From: WTFV01 sp965203525
GTDB lineage: Bacteria > Acidobacteriota > Vicinamibacteria > Vicinamibacterales > UBA8438
Reading direction: 5' to 3'
Length of the DNA stretch: 64,000 nucleotides
Assembly (NCBI GenBank): GCA_965203525.1
Contig: OZ241898.1
Coordinates: forward strand, 2,108,001-2,172,000
Part shown: piece by piece, positions 1 through 9,900 of the stretch
Position numbering within the stretch: position 1 is the stretch's first letter
Layout: each line of letters begins with the position of its first letter
Notes under the pieces: model-generated
What the model saw: the letters and a program-made list of their open reading frames with translations, nothing else
Databases searched by the model: none
Told to the model about the DNA's origin: nothing
Position numbers and translations under genes: made by a program

Positions 1-2
1 CG

Positions 3-263
3 CACGTGATGCTGGGGCGCGCGGCACCGGAGTGGCCGGCGCAGCCCTGCATGATCTACGTCTACGTGCCGGACACCGACGCGACCTACGCGCGGGCGCT
101 GGCGGCCGGCGCGACCTCCGCGCAGGAGCCGGCGGACATGTTCTACGGCGACCGGAACGCCGGGGTGAAGGACCCGACGGGCAACTCCTGGTGGATCGCC
201 ACGCACAAGGAAGACCTCACGCCGGAGGAGCTGGCCGAGCGGGCCAGGCGGCACATGCGGTAG
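3..263 (+). CDS. VOC/glyoxalase-like protein, 5' partial
   Basis: C-terminal 86 residues of a vicinal-oxygen-chelate protein; the frame is open to the window edge, so the start lies upstream. The stretch YGDRNAGVKDPTGNSWWIAT is the typical last beta-alpha unit of PhnB/glyoxalase-like VOC proteins (the GDR and DP.GN.W signatures). The tail KEDLTPEELAERARRHM resembles the C-terminus of the PhnB-like subgroup. Substrate cannot be told from this fragment. It ends 17 bp before the stop of the convergent methyltransferase gene. Confidence 0.75.
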   Translation, partial: HVMLGRAAPEWPAQPCMIYVYVPDTDATYARALAAGATSAQEPADMFYGDRNAGVKDPTGNSWWIATHKEDLTPEELAERARRHMR

Positions 264-280
264 GCGGGGGAACGGACCGT

Positions 281-1783
281 TCAACGAAGTTCAAACAGGT
301 TCCCTTGACGCTCGTTCGGCGCAGGCACCGGCCGTTCGGCCAGCAGATCGTTGCCGACGCCAAGCAATGCCGCCAGCCTGCCCAGGTCGAGCCGGTTGAG
401 CAGCTTGGCTGTGACGGGTCTCTTGGCGTCCCAGAACACCATCGAGGACCAGAACTCAATGGCCGCCGATGACGAGACCATGCCGTGCAGCACGTCGCAT
501 TCGGCCTCGGACTTGCAGGGCAAGAAGTAGCAGGTGTCGTCCAGAAGCACGGGCCGACCTTCCAGCGGGCCGATCTTCGAGAAGCGAAGTTCCTTGTAAA
601 GCGAAGCGATCGCGACTTTCCAGGGCGCGAACGAATACGGTCCCACGCCGAAAATCGAGAATGGCGGGCGTCCCCGGTAAATCGAACTGGCGCGGCGCTC
701 GACGAGCTCTCGGTGGGAGACGAGATAGCGCCAGGCGCTTGGCGCAACATGACGCAACCGGAGCGGCGACTCCGCCATCGTCCGATGCGGCACCAACACG
801 AACTTCCGAGCCGTGCGGGACCTGGCGACGTCCGAACTCTTCAGAAGGGGGAACACCGTCTCCGGCTCGATGACCGGCTTCTCGCCGAAGCCATTCACCA
901 GTTCACCGTTCGTCAAGGAAAACTCGAACACCCGCCGGCAGTCGTGCTTCAGCCCCGAACGCCAACCACCAGAAGAAGCCGATCGAAGGTCGGCGAGACG
1001 TTCGTAGGCGCCGAAATCCGACACCAGCACGCCGTCGCTCATACCGAAGCTAGAACACGGCACGACGGCTTCGAGTGAGCGATACACGTCGCAACGGCAA
1101 ACCTGTCCGCCAGGCGCGATACTCACGTGGAGCAAACACGCATCCACGGACACACCGAAATTCCGCTGTGAGTCGATGCCGTGGATGGCTGCCCTGCCAA
1201 CCGGAACGTTCGAGGACCAGGCGGACAGGAGAACCTTGCGCGCGACACTGGTCTTGCACAGCACCGCAACGGATCCGGTTCGGTTCCCAAGCCACCGGAT
1301 GTTTTCCCTGATCATCCATTCGGAGATGTCGAAATTCGCGTTACCGGTGAGCGCGTCGATGCCGCGCAGACCATCCACGTTGGATTTGACGGGCAGATTG
1401 CCGCCACCCAACGAACCAATTGCGGCGTTGGTCACCCAGGGCGGATTGCCGAGGATCAGCACGGGTTCCGGCAGCGCCGCCAGTGCTGCGTCCCAGTTGC
1501 GCTGGAAGAAATCACCGCGCGCGACGTTCACCTGCCGGTGCATTGCGGTCCGGCGTCGGGCAACGTCAACATATGTCGGGTCATGCTCGTAGCCGTGGAT
1601 CGCCGCTGCCGGGAAAACCTCGATCGCAGCGGCCAGAAAGGCTCCGCATCCGCAGGTGGGTTCGACCACCGTAGCAGGCGAAAAACCGGAACGGGCGACA
1701 ACCCGGCAGACCGCACGTGCGAGATGCGTTGGCGTCTGAAAATCGCCGAACTCGATCTTTTTCTTCGCGTTTTCCATCTTCAT
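281..1783 (-). CDS. Type II N6-adenine DNA methyltransferase
   Basis: 500-residue DNA methyltransferase, the modification half of a restriction-modification pair. Motif I reads EPTCGCGAF (residues 41-49, SAM binding) and motif IV is NPPW (113-116), the catalytic signature of N6-adenine or N4-cytosine enzymes; NPPW favours adenine. The rest (about 150-500) should hold the target-recognition domain. The start ATG overlaps the stop of the upstream endonuclease gene by 4 bp (ATGA), so the two are translationally coupled; a second in-frame ATG lies two codons in. The recognition sequence is unknown. Confidence 0.85.
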   Translation of the reverse strand: MKMENAKKKIEFGDFQTPTHLARAVCRVVARSGFSPATVVEPTCGCGAFLAAAIEVFPAAAIHGYEHDPTYVDVARRRTAMHRQVNVARGDFFQRNWDAALAALPEPVLILGNPPWVTNAAIGSLGGGNLPVKSNVDGLRGIDALTGNANFDISEWMIRENIRWLGNRTGSVAVLCKTSVARKVLLSAWSSNVPVGRAAIHGIDSQRNFGVSVDACLLHVSIAPGGQVCRCDVYRSLEAVVPCSSFGMSDGVLVSDFGAYERLADLRSASSGGWRSGLKHDCRRVFEFSLTNGELVNGFGEKPVIEPETVFPLLKSSDVARSRTARKFVLVPHRTMAESPLRLRHVAPSAWRYLVSHRELVERRASSIYRGRPPFSIFGVGPYSFAPWKVAIASLYKELRFSKIGPLEGRPVLLDDTCYFLPCKSEAECDVLHGMVSSSAAIEFWSSMVFWDAKRPVTAKLLNRLDLGRLAALLGVGNDLLAERPVPAPNERQGNLFELR

Positions 1784-2430
1784 CGTATTCGCGACACGCC
1801 CTGCACGCTATCCGCCAATTCGATGACTCGACCGTACTGCAGCCGCCACTGCAGCGCATTCGAAATCGTCAGGTAGCCGATTTTGGGCGGATTCGACAGC
1901 ACTTCGTCGGCGAGATTGGATGCCTGAATCTCGTCTACCGGAAGCCTTCGGTCCTCCATGAACGCAGTCAAGTCGTCCTTGTTTCCTCTATTCTCGAGGA
2001 TGGCCGTGATTCCCGTGGTGGTTTGGAAGTCGGCGGTCCTGTCGGCCTCGACGAAGACTATGTGCATGATGTTCAGCCGGCCTGTTCTGGTTTCGTCGTC
2101 GTCATGCTTTTCGTAGACGAAAATCAGGAGAGAATAGCCAAGTCCATAGATCTTCTGCCGTGCCGACTTGTACGGGCAGGACGATTGGGGTTGCTTTTTG
2201 CTGGTGACCTTCATGTCCACGTCGAGTTCGGGGAAGTCGATGCCCTTGGCCGACGATCCCTCTGCGAAATCATACTTCCCGCTCAAATAGTCGCGAAACT
2301 TGTGCTCGAAGTACGTTCCGACAGCTTTTCCGTCCGTCACGCCGAACAAGGCCGCCTCACCATGTCCGGACTCCGTGTCCGCGAACAACTCGGCTTCGAC
2401 CTTGAGCAGTTTCGTCGTCAATTCCGCCAT
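1780..2430 (-). CDS. Type II restriction endonuclease
   Basis: 216-residue nuclease that should cut unmodified DNA at the site protected by the coupled methyltransferase. It resembles a recurrent type II family whose start reads like MAELTTKLLKVEAELF and which carries GIDFPELDVDMK (residues 63-74), a PD-(D/E)XK-like metal site (D65, D72, K74), followed by QPQSSCP. I chose the ATG at 2430 because family homology begins there and a GAGG ribosome site precedes it; a longer frame reaches 2556 but the added residues look non-coding. Gene order (nuclease first, then methylase, 4-bp overlap) is that of a compact mobile R-M unit. Confidence 0.8.
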   Translation of the reverse strand: MAELTTKLLKVEAELFADTESGHGEAALFGVTDGKAVGTYFEHKFRDYLSGKYDFAEGSSAKGIDFPELDVDMKVTSKKQPQSSCPYKSARQKIYGLGYSLLIFVYEKHDDDETRTGRLNIMHIVFVEADRTADFQTTTGITAILENRGNKDDLTAFMEDRRLPVDEIQASNLADEVLSNPPKIGYLTISNALQWRLQYGRVIELADSVQGVSRIR

Positions 2431-2623
2431 GTGCGAGCCTCGGTCCCTACCAGGAATGCGCATCTCTCGGACGTCGAGCCAAGCCAAGCGAACAGCGTCA
2501 CCAGCAGCGCCGGCGTGATCCCGCCGGTGAATTCCCGCATGCTTCCAGCCTATCACGACAAATATGGTTCGATGGTTCCGACGCGGCTCGACGCAGCCCC
2601 GTGGCGCCGCCGGGCCCGGGCGG

Positions 2624-3832
2624 CTACCGCAGCACGGTGCTCAGCGGCGCGCCCGCGTAGCCGGTCATCTCCAGGTAACCCGACCCGGCGACGGAGACGC
2701 CGTCGCGCGTGCCCCGCACGTCGATCGCCCCTTCCCAGTAGGTGACCCCGGTCGACTGCCCGGTCTCCAGTTCCTGGGCTTCGACCACCGCCACCACCTC
2801 CAGCTCCAGGCCGTGCGGCGGGACCGCGATGCGCCACGCCACGGGATAGGCCGCGCCGCTGGCCGGCGACGTCCAGCGGCGGCCGGGCGTCAGGCGGAAG
2901 TCGCCGGCGCGAAGACGGCTTGCTCCGGCCGGCGACACGAACGTGCCGCTCGAGCGCGGGTCGCGCGCGCCGTCGGTCCGGCGCAGGACGTAGACCATCA
3001 GGTCGGTCCCGTCGTCGAGCTGGATCGAGAACCAGTCCCAGCCGGCCTGCCCCGGCTCCAGGAAGCTCGTTCCGAACTCGTGGTCCATCCAGCTCAGCCC
3101 CTCCACGTCGAACACTTCTCCGCCGACTACGAGGCGGCCGGTCGTCGGCAGGCGCGTGAACGAGTAATAGTGGGACGCGTTGCCGGGCTCGGCTCCCTTG
3201 CGGCTGAAGCCGTCGACGCCGTGCAAGACCGGCGCCGCGGCCGCCTCCAGGCGCAGCTCGGCGGCCAGACTGCCGTCGTCGCTCGCCGCGGTGAGCCGCT
3301 GGACCCGGGGGTCGTCTTCGTCGAGCGTCACCGCCCACCCGTCGTTCCAGACGTGGAGCGTCTCGGTGCTGGCGCCCGCCCAGCCGACCCCCGCCCGGTT
3401 CAGCCGCTCGGCGACGTGGTGCGCGCCCCGCTCGACGTCGGCGACCGCGAAGTGCGCCATGTGGAGGTCGCGCACCGCCCAGCGCGACGGGTTGGCCGGC
3501 CGCCGGTCGACGCCGACGCGAAAGAACGTGAGCTGGTAGCCGAACCGCCGGCCGTCCGCGGCGCGCAGGTTGCCGGTGTAGTACCACCACTCGATGCGGT
3601 GGTCGGGATGCGCGGCGTGGTCGCGCGGAAAGACCAGCGCGTAGCCGGGATCGGCCGCCTTCCAGACGCTCCGATCGACCTCGCCGCGCGTTTCCCGCCC
3701 GGCGCCCGGCGCCGCGCCACCGGCCTCCTGGCCCCGGACGGACGCACCCGCCGCCGACAACCCCGCGATCAGGCCGGCCGCCGCCAACACGAGCCTCCAG
3801 TCACGTTGCCGCACACCGGCCGGTTTCCTCAT
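2624..3832 (-). CDS. Secreted CrtC/AttH lipocalin-like protein
   Basis: 402 residues with an N-terminal signal peptide (basic MRKPAGVRQRDWR, then a hydrophobic stretch ending near ASVRGQ). The motifs EWWYYTGNL and FGYQLTFFR mark the lipocalin-like CrtC/AttH family (hydroxyneurosporene hydratase-like). Most members are periplasmic or outer-membrane-associated proteins of unknown substrate, often next to LolCD-like ABC transporters; no transporter is present here. The ATG at 3832 is preferred over an in-frame start three codons upstream because it begins a canonical signal sequence. Function beyond the family is not inferable. Confidence 0.75.
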   Translation of the reverse strand: MRKPAGVRQRDWRLVLAAAGLIAGLSAAGASVRGQEAGGAAPGAGRETRGEVDRSVWKAADPGYALVFPRDHAAHPDHRIEWWYYTGNLRAADGRRFGYQLTFFRVGVDRRPANPSRWAVRDLHMAHFAVADVERGAHHVAERLNRAGVGWAGASTETLHVWNDGWAVTLDEDDPRVQRLTAASDDGSLAAELRLEAAAAPVLHGVDGFSRKGAEPGNASHYYSFTRLPTTGRLVVGGEVFDVEGLSWMDHEFGTSFLEPGQAGWDWFSIQLDDGTDLMVYVLRRTDGARDPRSSGTFVSPAGASRLRAGDFRLTPGRRWTSPASGAAYPVAWRIAVPPHGLELEVVAVVEAQELETGQSTGVTYWEGAIDVRGTRDGVSVAGSGYLEMTGYAGAPLSTVLR

Positions 3833-3917
3833 GGCAACCATCCTGCCGTCGGTTCACTCTCGCCGGTTCCGGACCCGGCAGGACGACCTGTTCCAGGGGT
3901 CCGCCGGCTGTCTGTCC

Positions 3918-5642
3918 TCACAGGCCCCACACGTCGATGGCGATGCCGTCCCGCGACGTCATCGGCCGGCGGAACACCTTCTCGTCCCAGCGCTTCCCCT
4001 CCGCGCGGTCGACGACCACCAGATGGCCCTCCGCGGCTGCGCACCGGTCCATGTACGCCGCCGTCTGCTCCAGCCCCTCGGCGACGGTCCGCTCCAGGCT
4101 CCCGCGCAGCACCTTGCACTCGATCACGATCTTGTCGACCCGCGCAACCTGCCCCGGCGCCTCCGCGGCGTGCGCGCGACGCGAACGGGCTGCGTCTCGG
4201 TCGCCGGAGTCGACCCGCGCAACCTGCCCCGGTGCCTCCGCGGCCCCGGCGGGCGATGCGCCGGCGCGGGATGCGCCGGCGGCCAATCCCCCACCGGCCC
4301 GCGGCCAGACGATCAGCAGGTCGGTGCGGCCCCGCCCCAACCCGTACTCCCGCTCGATCCGCCCGCCGCCGTTCACCACCCGCTGCAGAAACGCCTGCAG
4401 CAGCTGCTGCGGCCACGCCTCCTGATACTGGAACCGCTGCGACCAGTGCTCCGAATGCTCCCGGAAGAACGTCTGGAACGCCGCCAGCAGCTTCCGCACG
4501 TCCAGCTCGCCGTCAGCATCCACGTACCACGCCATCTCCTCCGTCAGCCCCGCCTGGACCGCGCAGGTCAGCTCGCGCGGGACCACCTCGGCGTAGATCG
4601 GGTTCGCGATCCGTAGCGGGTCGTCCACCGCGATCAGACCCAGGTCGCGCACGTACTCCAGGTCGCGGGCCGAGAAGCCGCTCTCGGCGCCGCCGCTCAG
4701 CAGCGGCTCGACCACCCGCCGCACCCGCTCTTCCTGCAGCTTGTCCGCCAACTGGTCCAGATGCGTCTCCCGCCGCAGAATCAGACGCTCCTGCGCCGCC
4801 AGAACCGCCTCCGCGTCGATCGGACGCGACCGGTCCCGGCCCGCCTTGTGCCGGAAGCAGGCGTCGTCCGCCAGCGCGTTCACCAGCCACGGCTGCCCCT
4901 GCGTCCGATCCCACACCAGATCCAGCGCCCCGGCCGTGAACGCCTGCCCGGTCTCCGCCGTGTGCTGCCCCAGCAGCGCCGCCACCTCGGCCTGCGAGAA
5001 GTCCCCCAGCCGCAGCGACTCCGCCCTGACGTTGAACGCGCTGCCCCCGGCGACGGCCGTGTTCGCCGAGCCGGAATGGATGCGGTAGTCCCGCACGTCC
5101 CGCACCCCGCACAGAATCACGCTCTGCGGAAAGCCGCCCGGCCGCTGGTCGTACCCCGCCCGCAACTGCCGCAGCACGGCCAGCAGCGAGTCGCCCACCA
5201 GCGCGTCGATCTCGTCGATCAGCAGCACCAGCGGACGCGCGTCGGCGGCGGCCCAGCGCGCCAGCGCCTCGAGCAGCACCTCGTGCGGCGCGTGCGTCTC
5301 GAGCAGGCCGCGGTAGACGCCGTCCAGGAACTCGTCGCCCAGCGTCGTCCGCGCCCGGGAGGCCAGCCGGCCCAGCACCGTGCGGATCGCCTGTCCGACG
5401 TCCTCGCGGGCCGTCTGCGCCACCTCGACGTTGGCGTACACGCAACGGCAGCCGTCGGCGTTCAGCCGGTCCCGCAGCGCCAGCAGGGCCGAGGTCTTCC
5501 CCGTCTGCCGGGGGGCGTGCAACACGAAGTACTTCTCGTTCCGGACGAGCGCGAGCAGTTCGTCCAGATCCAGCCGATCCAGCGGCGGAATGCAGTAGTG
5601 CCGTTCCGGCTTGACGGGACCGGCCGTGGTGAAGAAGCGCAT
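3918..5642 (-). CDS. AAA ATPase fused to PD-(D/E)XK nuclease domain
   Basis: 574 residues. The N-terminal AAA module has Walker A APRQTGKTS (residues 43-51) and Walker B LVLLIDEID. The C-terminal part has a nuclease-like core, with RTDLLIVWP and then KIVIECK as the D...ExK elements. Between those two strands sits an in-frame insertion made of a duplicated 12-codon block encoding AEAPGQVARVD (repeat at 4134-4244). Such AAA/PD-(D/E)XK fusions occur in many copies in some genomes and are suspected of nucleic-acid or defence roles, but no function is established. The start ATG begins MRFFTTAGPV, as in related proteins. A second fusion of this general type lies at 46001-47551. Confidence 0.75.
   Translation of the reverse strand: MRFFTTAGPVKPERHYCIPPLDRLDLDELLALVRNEKYFVLHAPRQTGKTSALLALRDRLNADGCRCVYANVEVAQTAREDVGQAIRTVLGRLASRARTTLGDEFLDGVYRGLLETHAPHEVLLEALARWAAADARPLVLLIDEIDALVGDSLLAVLRQLRAGYDQRPGGFPQSVILCGVRDVRDYRIHSGSANTAVAGGSAFNVRAESLRLGDFSQAEVAALLGQHTAETGQAFTAGALDLVWDRTQGQPWLVNALADDACFRHKAGRDRSRPIDAEAVLAAQERLILRRETHLDQLADKLQEERVRRVVEPLLSGGAESGFSARDLEYVRDLGLIAVDDPLRIANPIYAEVVPRELTCAVQAGLTEEMAWYVDADGELDVRKLLAAFQTFFREHSEHWSQRFQYQEAWPQQLLQAFLQRVVNGGGRIEREYGLGRGRTDLLIVWPRAGGGLAAGASRAGASPAGAAEAPGQVARVDSGDRDAARSRRAHAAEAPGQVARVDKIVIECKVLRGSLERTVAEGLEQTAAYMDRCAAAEGHLVVVDRAEGKRWDEKVFRRPMTSRDGIAIDVWGL
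4134..4244. repeat. Repeat-spacer-repeat, period 75 bp (in-frame)
   Basis: A 36-bp sequence starting GTCGACCCGCGCAACCTG occurs at 4134-4169 and 4209-4244 with one mismatch, separated by 39 bp of unrelated sequence. It lies inside the AAA-nuclease gene and adds 25 codons without breaking the frame. Confidence 0.95.
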
Positions 5643-5786
5643 CGCGTCAGTCCTTCCCTTCCGGCCGCGGGCATACGCGGACCCGCTCCCGGAGACCATG
5701 CGCAGCCCGGAGGACGATCCGCCGCGAGCGGCCGGCTCGTGGAACCGCGCTACCATGGTCCGATCGCCGCACGGCCCTCGATCATA

Positions 5787-6881
5787 ATGCGCATAGCCCT
5801 GGTCGCCCCGGTCGCCCAATCGGTGCCGCCGGCCCGTTCCGGCTCCATCGAGACGGTGACGGACCTGCTGGCGAAGGGCCTCGTCGCGCGCGGCCACGAC
5901 GTCACCCTGTTCGCCGCCGGGTCGTCCGCAACCCCGGCGCGCCTGCACGCCGCCTTCCGGGAGGGCTACCACGCCGACGAGTCGCTCTGGCCGTGGGAGC
6001 TGTGCGAGCTGTTCAATCTCGCCGCGGCGGTGGAGCGCGCCGCGGCCTTCGACGTCATCCACGCCCAGGCCGAGTACGCGCCGCTGGGGCTGGCCTGCGC
6101 GCGCCTGTCGCCGGCGCCGCTCGCGCACACCGTCCACCACTGGCCGACCGAACCGGAGGTGGCGCTCTGGTCGCGCTATCCGGAAGCGCCGTTCATCGCC
6201 GTCTCCGCCGCGCAGGCGCGCCGCCTGCGGGGGCTGACGGTGGCCGGCGTCGCGCACCACGCGGTCGACCCCGCCGCGTTCCCCTTCCGGCCGGAGCCCG
6301 ACGGCCACCTGCTGTTCCTGGGCCGCTTCACCCCCGGCAAGGGCGTGACCGAGGCGATCGCCGCGGCGCGGCACAGCGGCCTGCGCCTCCTGCTCGCCGC
6401 CGCGGAGAACGGCTACTACCGCGAAACCGTCGCGCCGCTCGTCGACGGCGACCGCGTCGTCTACCGGGGCGAGGCCGATCCCGCCGCCAGGGCGGCGCTG
6501 CTGGGCGGCGCGCGCGCGCTGCTCTACCCCGTGCAGGCGGACGAACCCTTCGGGCTGGTGCTCGCCGAGGCGATGACCTGCGGCACGCCGGTGGCGGCGC
6601 TCGACCGCGGCGCGGTCGGGGAGATCGTCGACGACGGGCTCACCGGCGGCGTCTTCGACGACCTGAACGGACTCGTGGCGGGCCTGCCGCGGATCATGGC
6701 GCTCGACCGCGCCCGGGTGCGCGCCCGCGCCCTCGAACGCTTCCACCCGGATCGGATGGTGGACGCGTACGCCCGGATCTACGCCCGGCTGGCCGCGGCC
6801 GGGCCGCGCCGGCCCCGTTCCCCCGCGGGCCTCCCGGAACCGATCCGTCCGATGCACGCGCTCATGCGGCGACCCGGATGA
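5787..6881 (+). CDS. Glycosyltransferase family 4
   Basis: 364-residue GT-B glycosyltransferase. The N-terminal half begins MRIALVAPVAQSVPP and contains a GS-E loop typical of GT4 acceptor domains; the C-terminal half has LLFLGRFTPGKGV and the nucleotide-sugar-binding EPFGLVLAEAMTCGTPV (E-x7-E). It should move a hexose from a nucleotide sugar to an unknown acceptor at the cytoplasmic face. The ATG at 5787 begins the first beta strand of the Rossmann fold. Its + strand orientation matches the PIG-L and methyltransferase genes at 16.2-18.8 kb, from which it is separated by the island on the other strand. Confidence 0.85.
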   Translation: MRIALVAPVAQSVPPARSGSIETVTDLLAKGLVARGHDVTLFAAGSSATPARLHAAFREGYHADESLWPWELCELFNLAAAVERAAAFDVIHAQAEYAPLGLACARLSPAPLAHTVHHWPTEPEVALWSRYPEAPFIAVSAAQARRLRGLTVAGVAHHAVDPAAFPFRPEPDGHLLFLGRFTPGKGVTEAIAAARHSGLRLLLAAAENGYYRETVAPLVDGDRVVYRGEADPAARAALLGGARALLYPVQADEPFGLVLAEAMTCGTPVAALDRGAVGEIVDDGLTGGVFDDLNGLVAGLPRIMALDRARVRARALERFHPDRMVDAYARIYARLAAAGPRRPRSPAGLPEPIRPMHALMRRPG

Positions 6882-6910
6882 GGATCGCGGATGCAGGAAC
6901 CCACGCGGCC

Positions 6911-9900
6911 CTATTCGCGGCTCCGCCGGAGCGAAGCGCGCAACGCCGCCTCCAGGTCCTCCGTGTCCGGCGCGGCTTCGCGGCGGCGGCGCATGGCGCC
7001 CGCGGCCGGGCCGGCGGGCCGTGGCGCGTCGCCGCCGTCCGGCCGTCCGGCGGGGCGGCGAGCGGGCGGCGCCGGCGCGGTCTCCCCCACCGGCGCTTCC
7101 GGCCCGGATCCGCCCCCGGCGCCGCCCGCCGCGGACGGCGGCCCCACGTCGTGGCGCCGCACGCACTGCTCCAGGTTCACGGCGTGTTCGCCACCGGTCA
7201 GGTAGGCGTCCGGATGGCAGGTCGTCACCACCACCTGGATCTTCCGCGCCGCATCGCCCAGCAGGCGGCGGATCCAGGCCATGCGGCGCGGGTCGGACTG
7301 CGTTAGCTGGTCGTCCAGAATCACGAAGCTGCCGAGCGCCTCGGCGACCGCGATCCGCAACAGCAGCGCAATCTGCTCGCGGGCGCCGACCGACACGTCG
7401 TCGAACGAGCGTTCGTCACCGCCGAGCAGAACGCCGGCGGCGTCGAGTTGCGGGCCGATGCGCACCTCGCCGTAGCGCCCGCCGGTCAGGTCGGACATCC
7501 GCGCGCTGACCGGCTTGACGAGCGCGTCGCCGAGGTTCGCGACGTCTTCCTTCTCCGCCTCGGCGAGCTTTTCGCGCAACAGCCGCCACGCACCGTATTC
7601 CACCTCCACGTCGTGCTCGCGCCGCGCCAGGGCCTCCAGCGCTTCTTTCGCCTGCGTGGCCTGCTCTTCGACGTATTGGCCGCCGACCTGCTCGAGTGCG
7701 CCCTCCTCCCGGCTCAGTTCGCGGCGCAAGGAGGCGGCGTGGCCGGCGGCCCGGTCGGCGGCGGACTCGAGTGCGGCCAGGTCCGCCGGGCCGTCGCCGT
7801 CCGCGTCCGGCAGGGCGTCGAAGCGCCCCTGCCTTTCGTCGCATGCCGCTTGCAGCGCGGCGACGTCCAGGCGGTCGACGGCCTGACGCAGCGTGTCGGC
7901 CTCGCCCTGCAGCCGGGCCAGGTGCTTCTCCGCCCCCTGCAGGCGTTGCGCGGCCTCGCCGCGCGCCGCGCGCGCGGCGGTTTCCTGCTCCGCCAGCCCG
8001 GCCGACGTCCGCCGCGCCTCTTCCGCCTCCGCAGTCGCCGCGGATCGAACCGCCGCGATTTCGGCGTCCACGGCGGTCAGTTCCCGGTCGATCCTGCGCC
8101 GCTCCGCGTCCAGCGCGCCCGGCCGGGCGTGCCGGTCTTCGGCCGCCGGCGCGGACCCGCGCAATTCGTCCCGGCGGTTCTCCAGGTCCCGGCGCGCCCC
8201 GGCGAGCTGCTCTTCGTCCACTTTCACCTGGTGCGCCATCCGCCCGCAAAGCGACTCGCGTTCGCGCACTTCGTCCCGCAGCTCTTCGATTTCCTCCGCG
8301 AGGGCGGCCTCGCCGCGCAACGTGCCCAGGCTCCGGACGTGGTCGTCCACGGACACATCCGCGGCAAGCCATCCGGCCACCGCCGAACGGCACTGCTCCG
8401 CTTCCGCCCCGGCCACCACGGCGCGGCGCTCGATTTCGTCGAGGCCCTCGCTGCGAACGCGTTTCTCCTGCGCCGCGCCGTCGAGCGCCTGCGCTTCATC
8501 CAGCAGTTCCGCGGCCTGGCGCCGCTTTTCTTCCAGCCCGGCGATCGTATCCACGCCGGCGCGGGCGAAGACCGCCGCGGCGGCCGTGCGCCAGCGTTCG
8601 TCCGCGGTTTCCGCATCCTGCCGGCGATCGCGCCCGCCGCCGCGCACCCGGAACGCGCCGACGCCGTCGATCGCCAGCCGCAGCTCGCGTTCGGCTTCGC
8701 ACGCCAGGCGTTCGCCGGCCTGGAACCGCCGCCGCTGCGCCGCGCCGTCGACGATCAACTCCGCGCTGCCGGCGTTTTCCGGCGTGAAGTCCATCGCGAG
8801 TCCCACCGCCAGCCTGGCCTGCGCGACCCGGCGCTCGGCGTCGAGCCCCTTGAGGTGCTCGATCTCCGCCGCCGCCGGGGCTGCGAGCGCCGCCGCCTGC
8901 GCCCGCTTCCCGTTCGCCCGGTCCGCGAGCTCCCCGGCCTCGCCGGCGAGCCTGCGCGCCGCCTCCAGTTCCGCGGCGAGCGTTCGCGAATTCTCGACGG
9001 CGGACCGGTAGCGGGCGCAGGCGCGTTCGAGTTCCAGGCCGTCGAGCCGGTCGTTGTCCGCCGCCGTCTTCGCCTGCGCGGCGCGCAGCAACGCGCGCCG
9101 TTCTTCGAGCGCCTGCCCGCGCTCCCGGATCTCCGTGTCCGCGCCGGCGACGGCGTCTTCGAGTGCGGCCAGCTTCTGCGCCCGTTCGCCGCGGGCGGCC
9201 AGTTCCGCCGCCTGCTGCTGCAACTTCAGGCGCCGGTTCTCCGCTTCCTGTTCGCGCAGCCGCCGACCCTGTTCGGCATCGCCCGTTTCGAGCTGCCGCA
9301 CCCGCTCGCGGGCGGCGGCGGCGCGCGGCGCGACCTCGGCGACGGCCCGCTCGGCGGCGGCCAGCGACTCGCGCAACGCGGCGGCATCCTCTTCCGCCGC
9401 CGCCGCGGCGGCCGTCCTTTCGTCGCGCATGCGGACCTGCGCCTGCGCCTGCCGCAGTCGTTCCTGCGCCTCGGCCAGCGCCTGCGCGGCGGCTTCGCGC
9501 GCCGCGCGGCGCCGCTGCGCGATCCCGGCCGTCGTGCGTTCGCGCGCGGCCCGCTCCGCCTCCGCCTCGGCGGCGAGCACCTCCTGTTGCAACTGGCGCG
9601 CCCGCGCACGGGCCGCTTCGCTCTCCTCCACCTGCTGCCGGACGTCCCGGGCGCGCCGTTCGGCGGCGACGCGCTCCTCGCGCAGCCGGATCCAGGGCGA
9701 GCCGCGGCCGCCGCGGCGGCGGCCGGTGGCCGTGAACGCCTCGTCCACTCGTTCCTGCACGGCGGCCAGCACCTGCTTGCAGCGCGGGTCCTCCGCCATG
9801 GCCTGCAGCGCCTCGGTCAGCCGGTCGCGGCCGGAGGCGTTCGGATCGTCCGCCAGGCTGGTGGCGAGGATGGCGTCGATGGCGCTCTGTTCGCCGAGCA

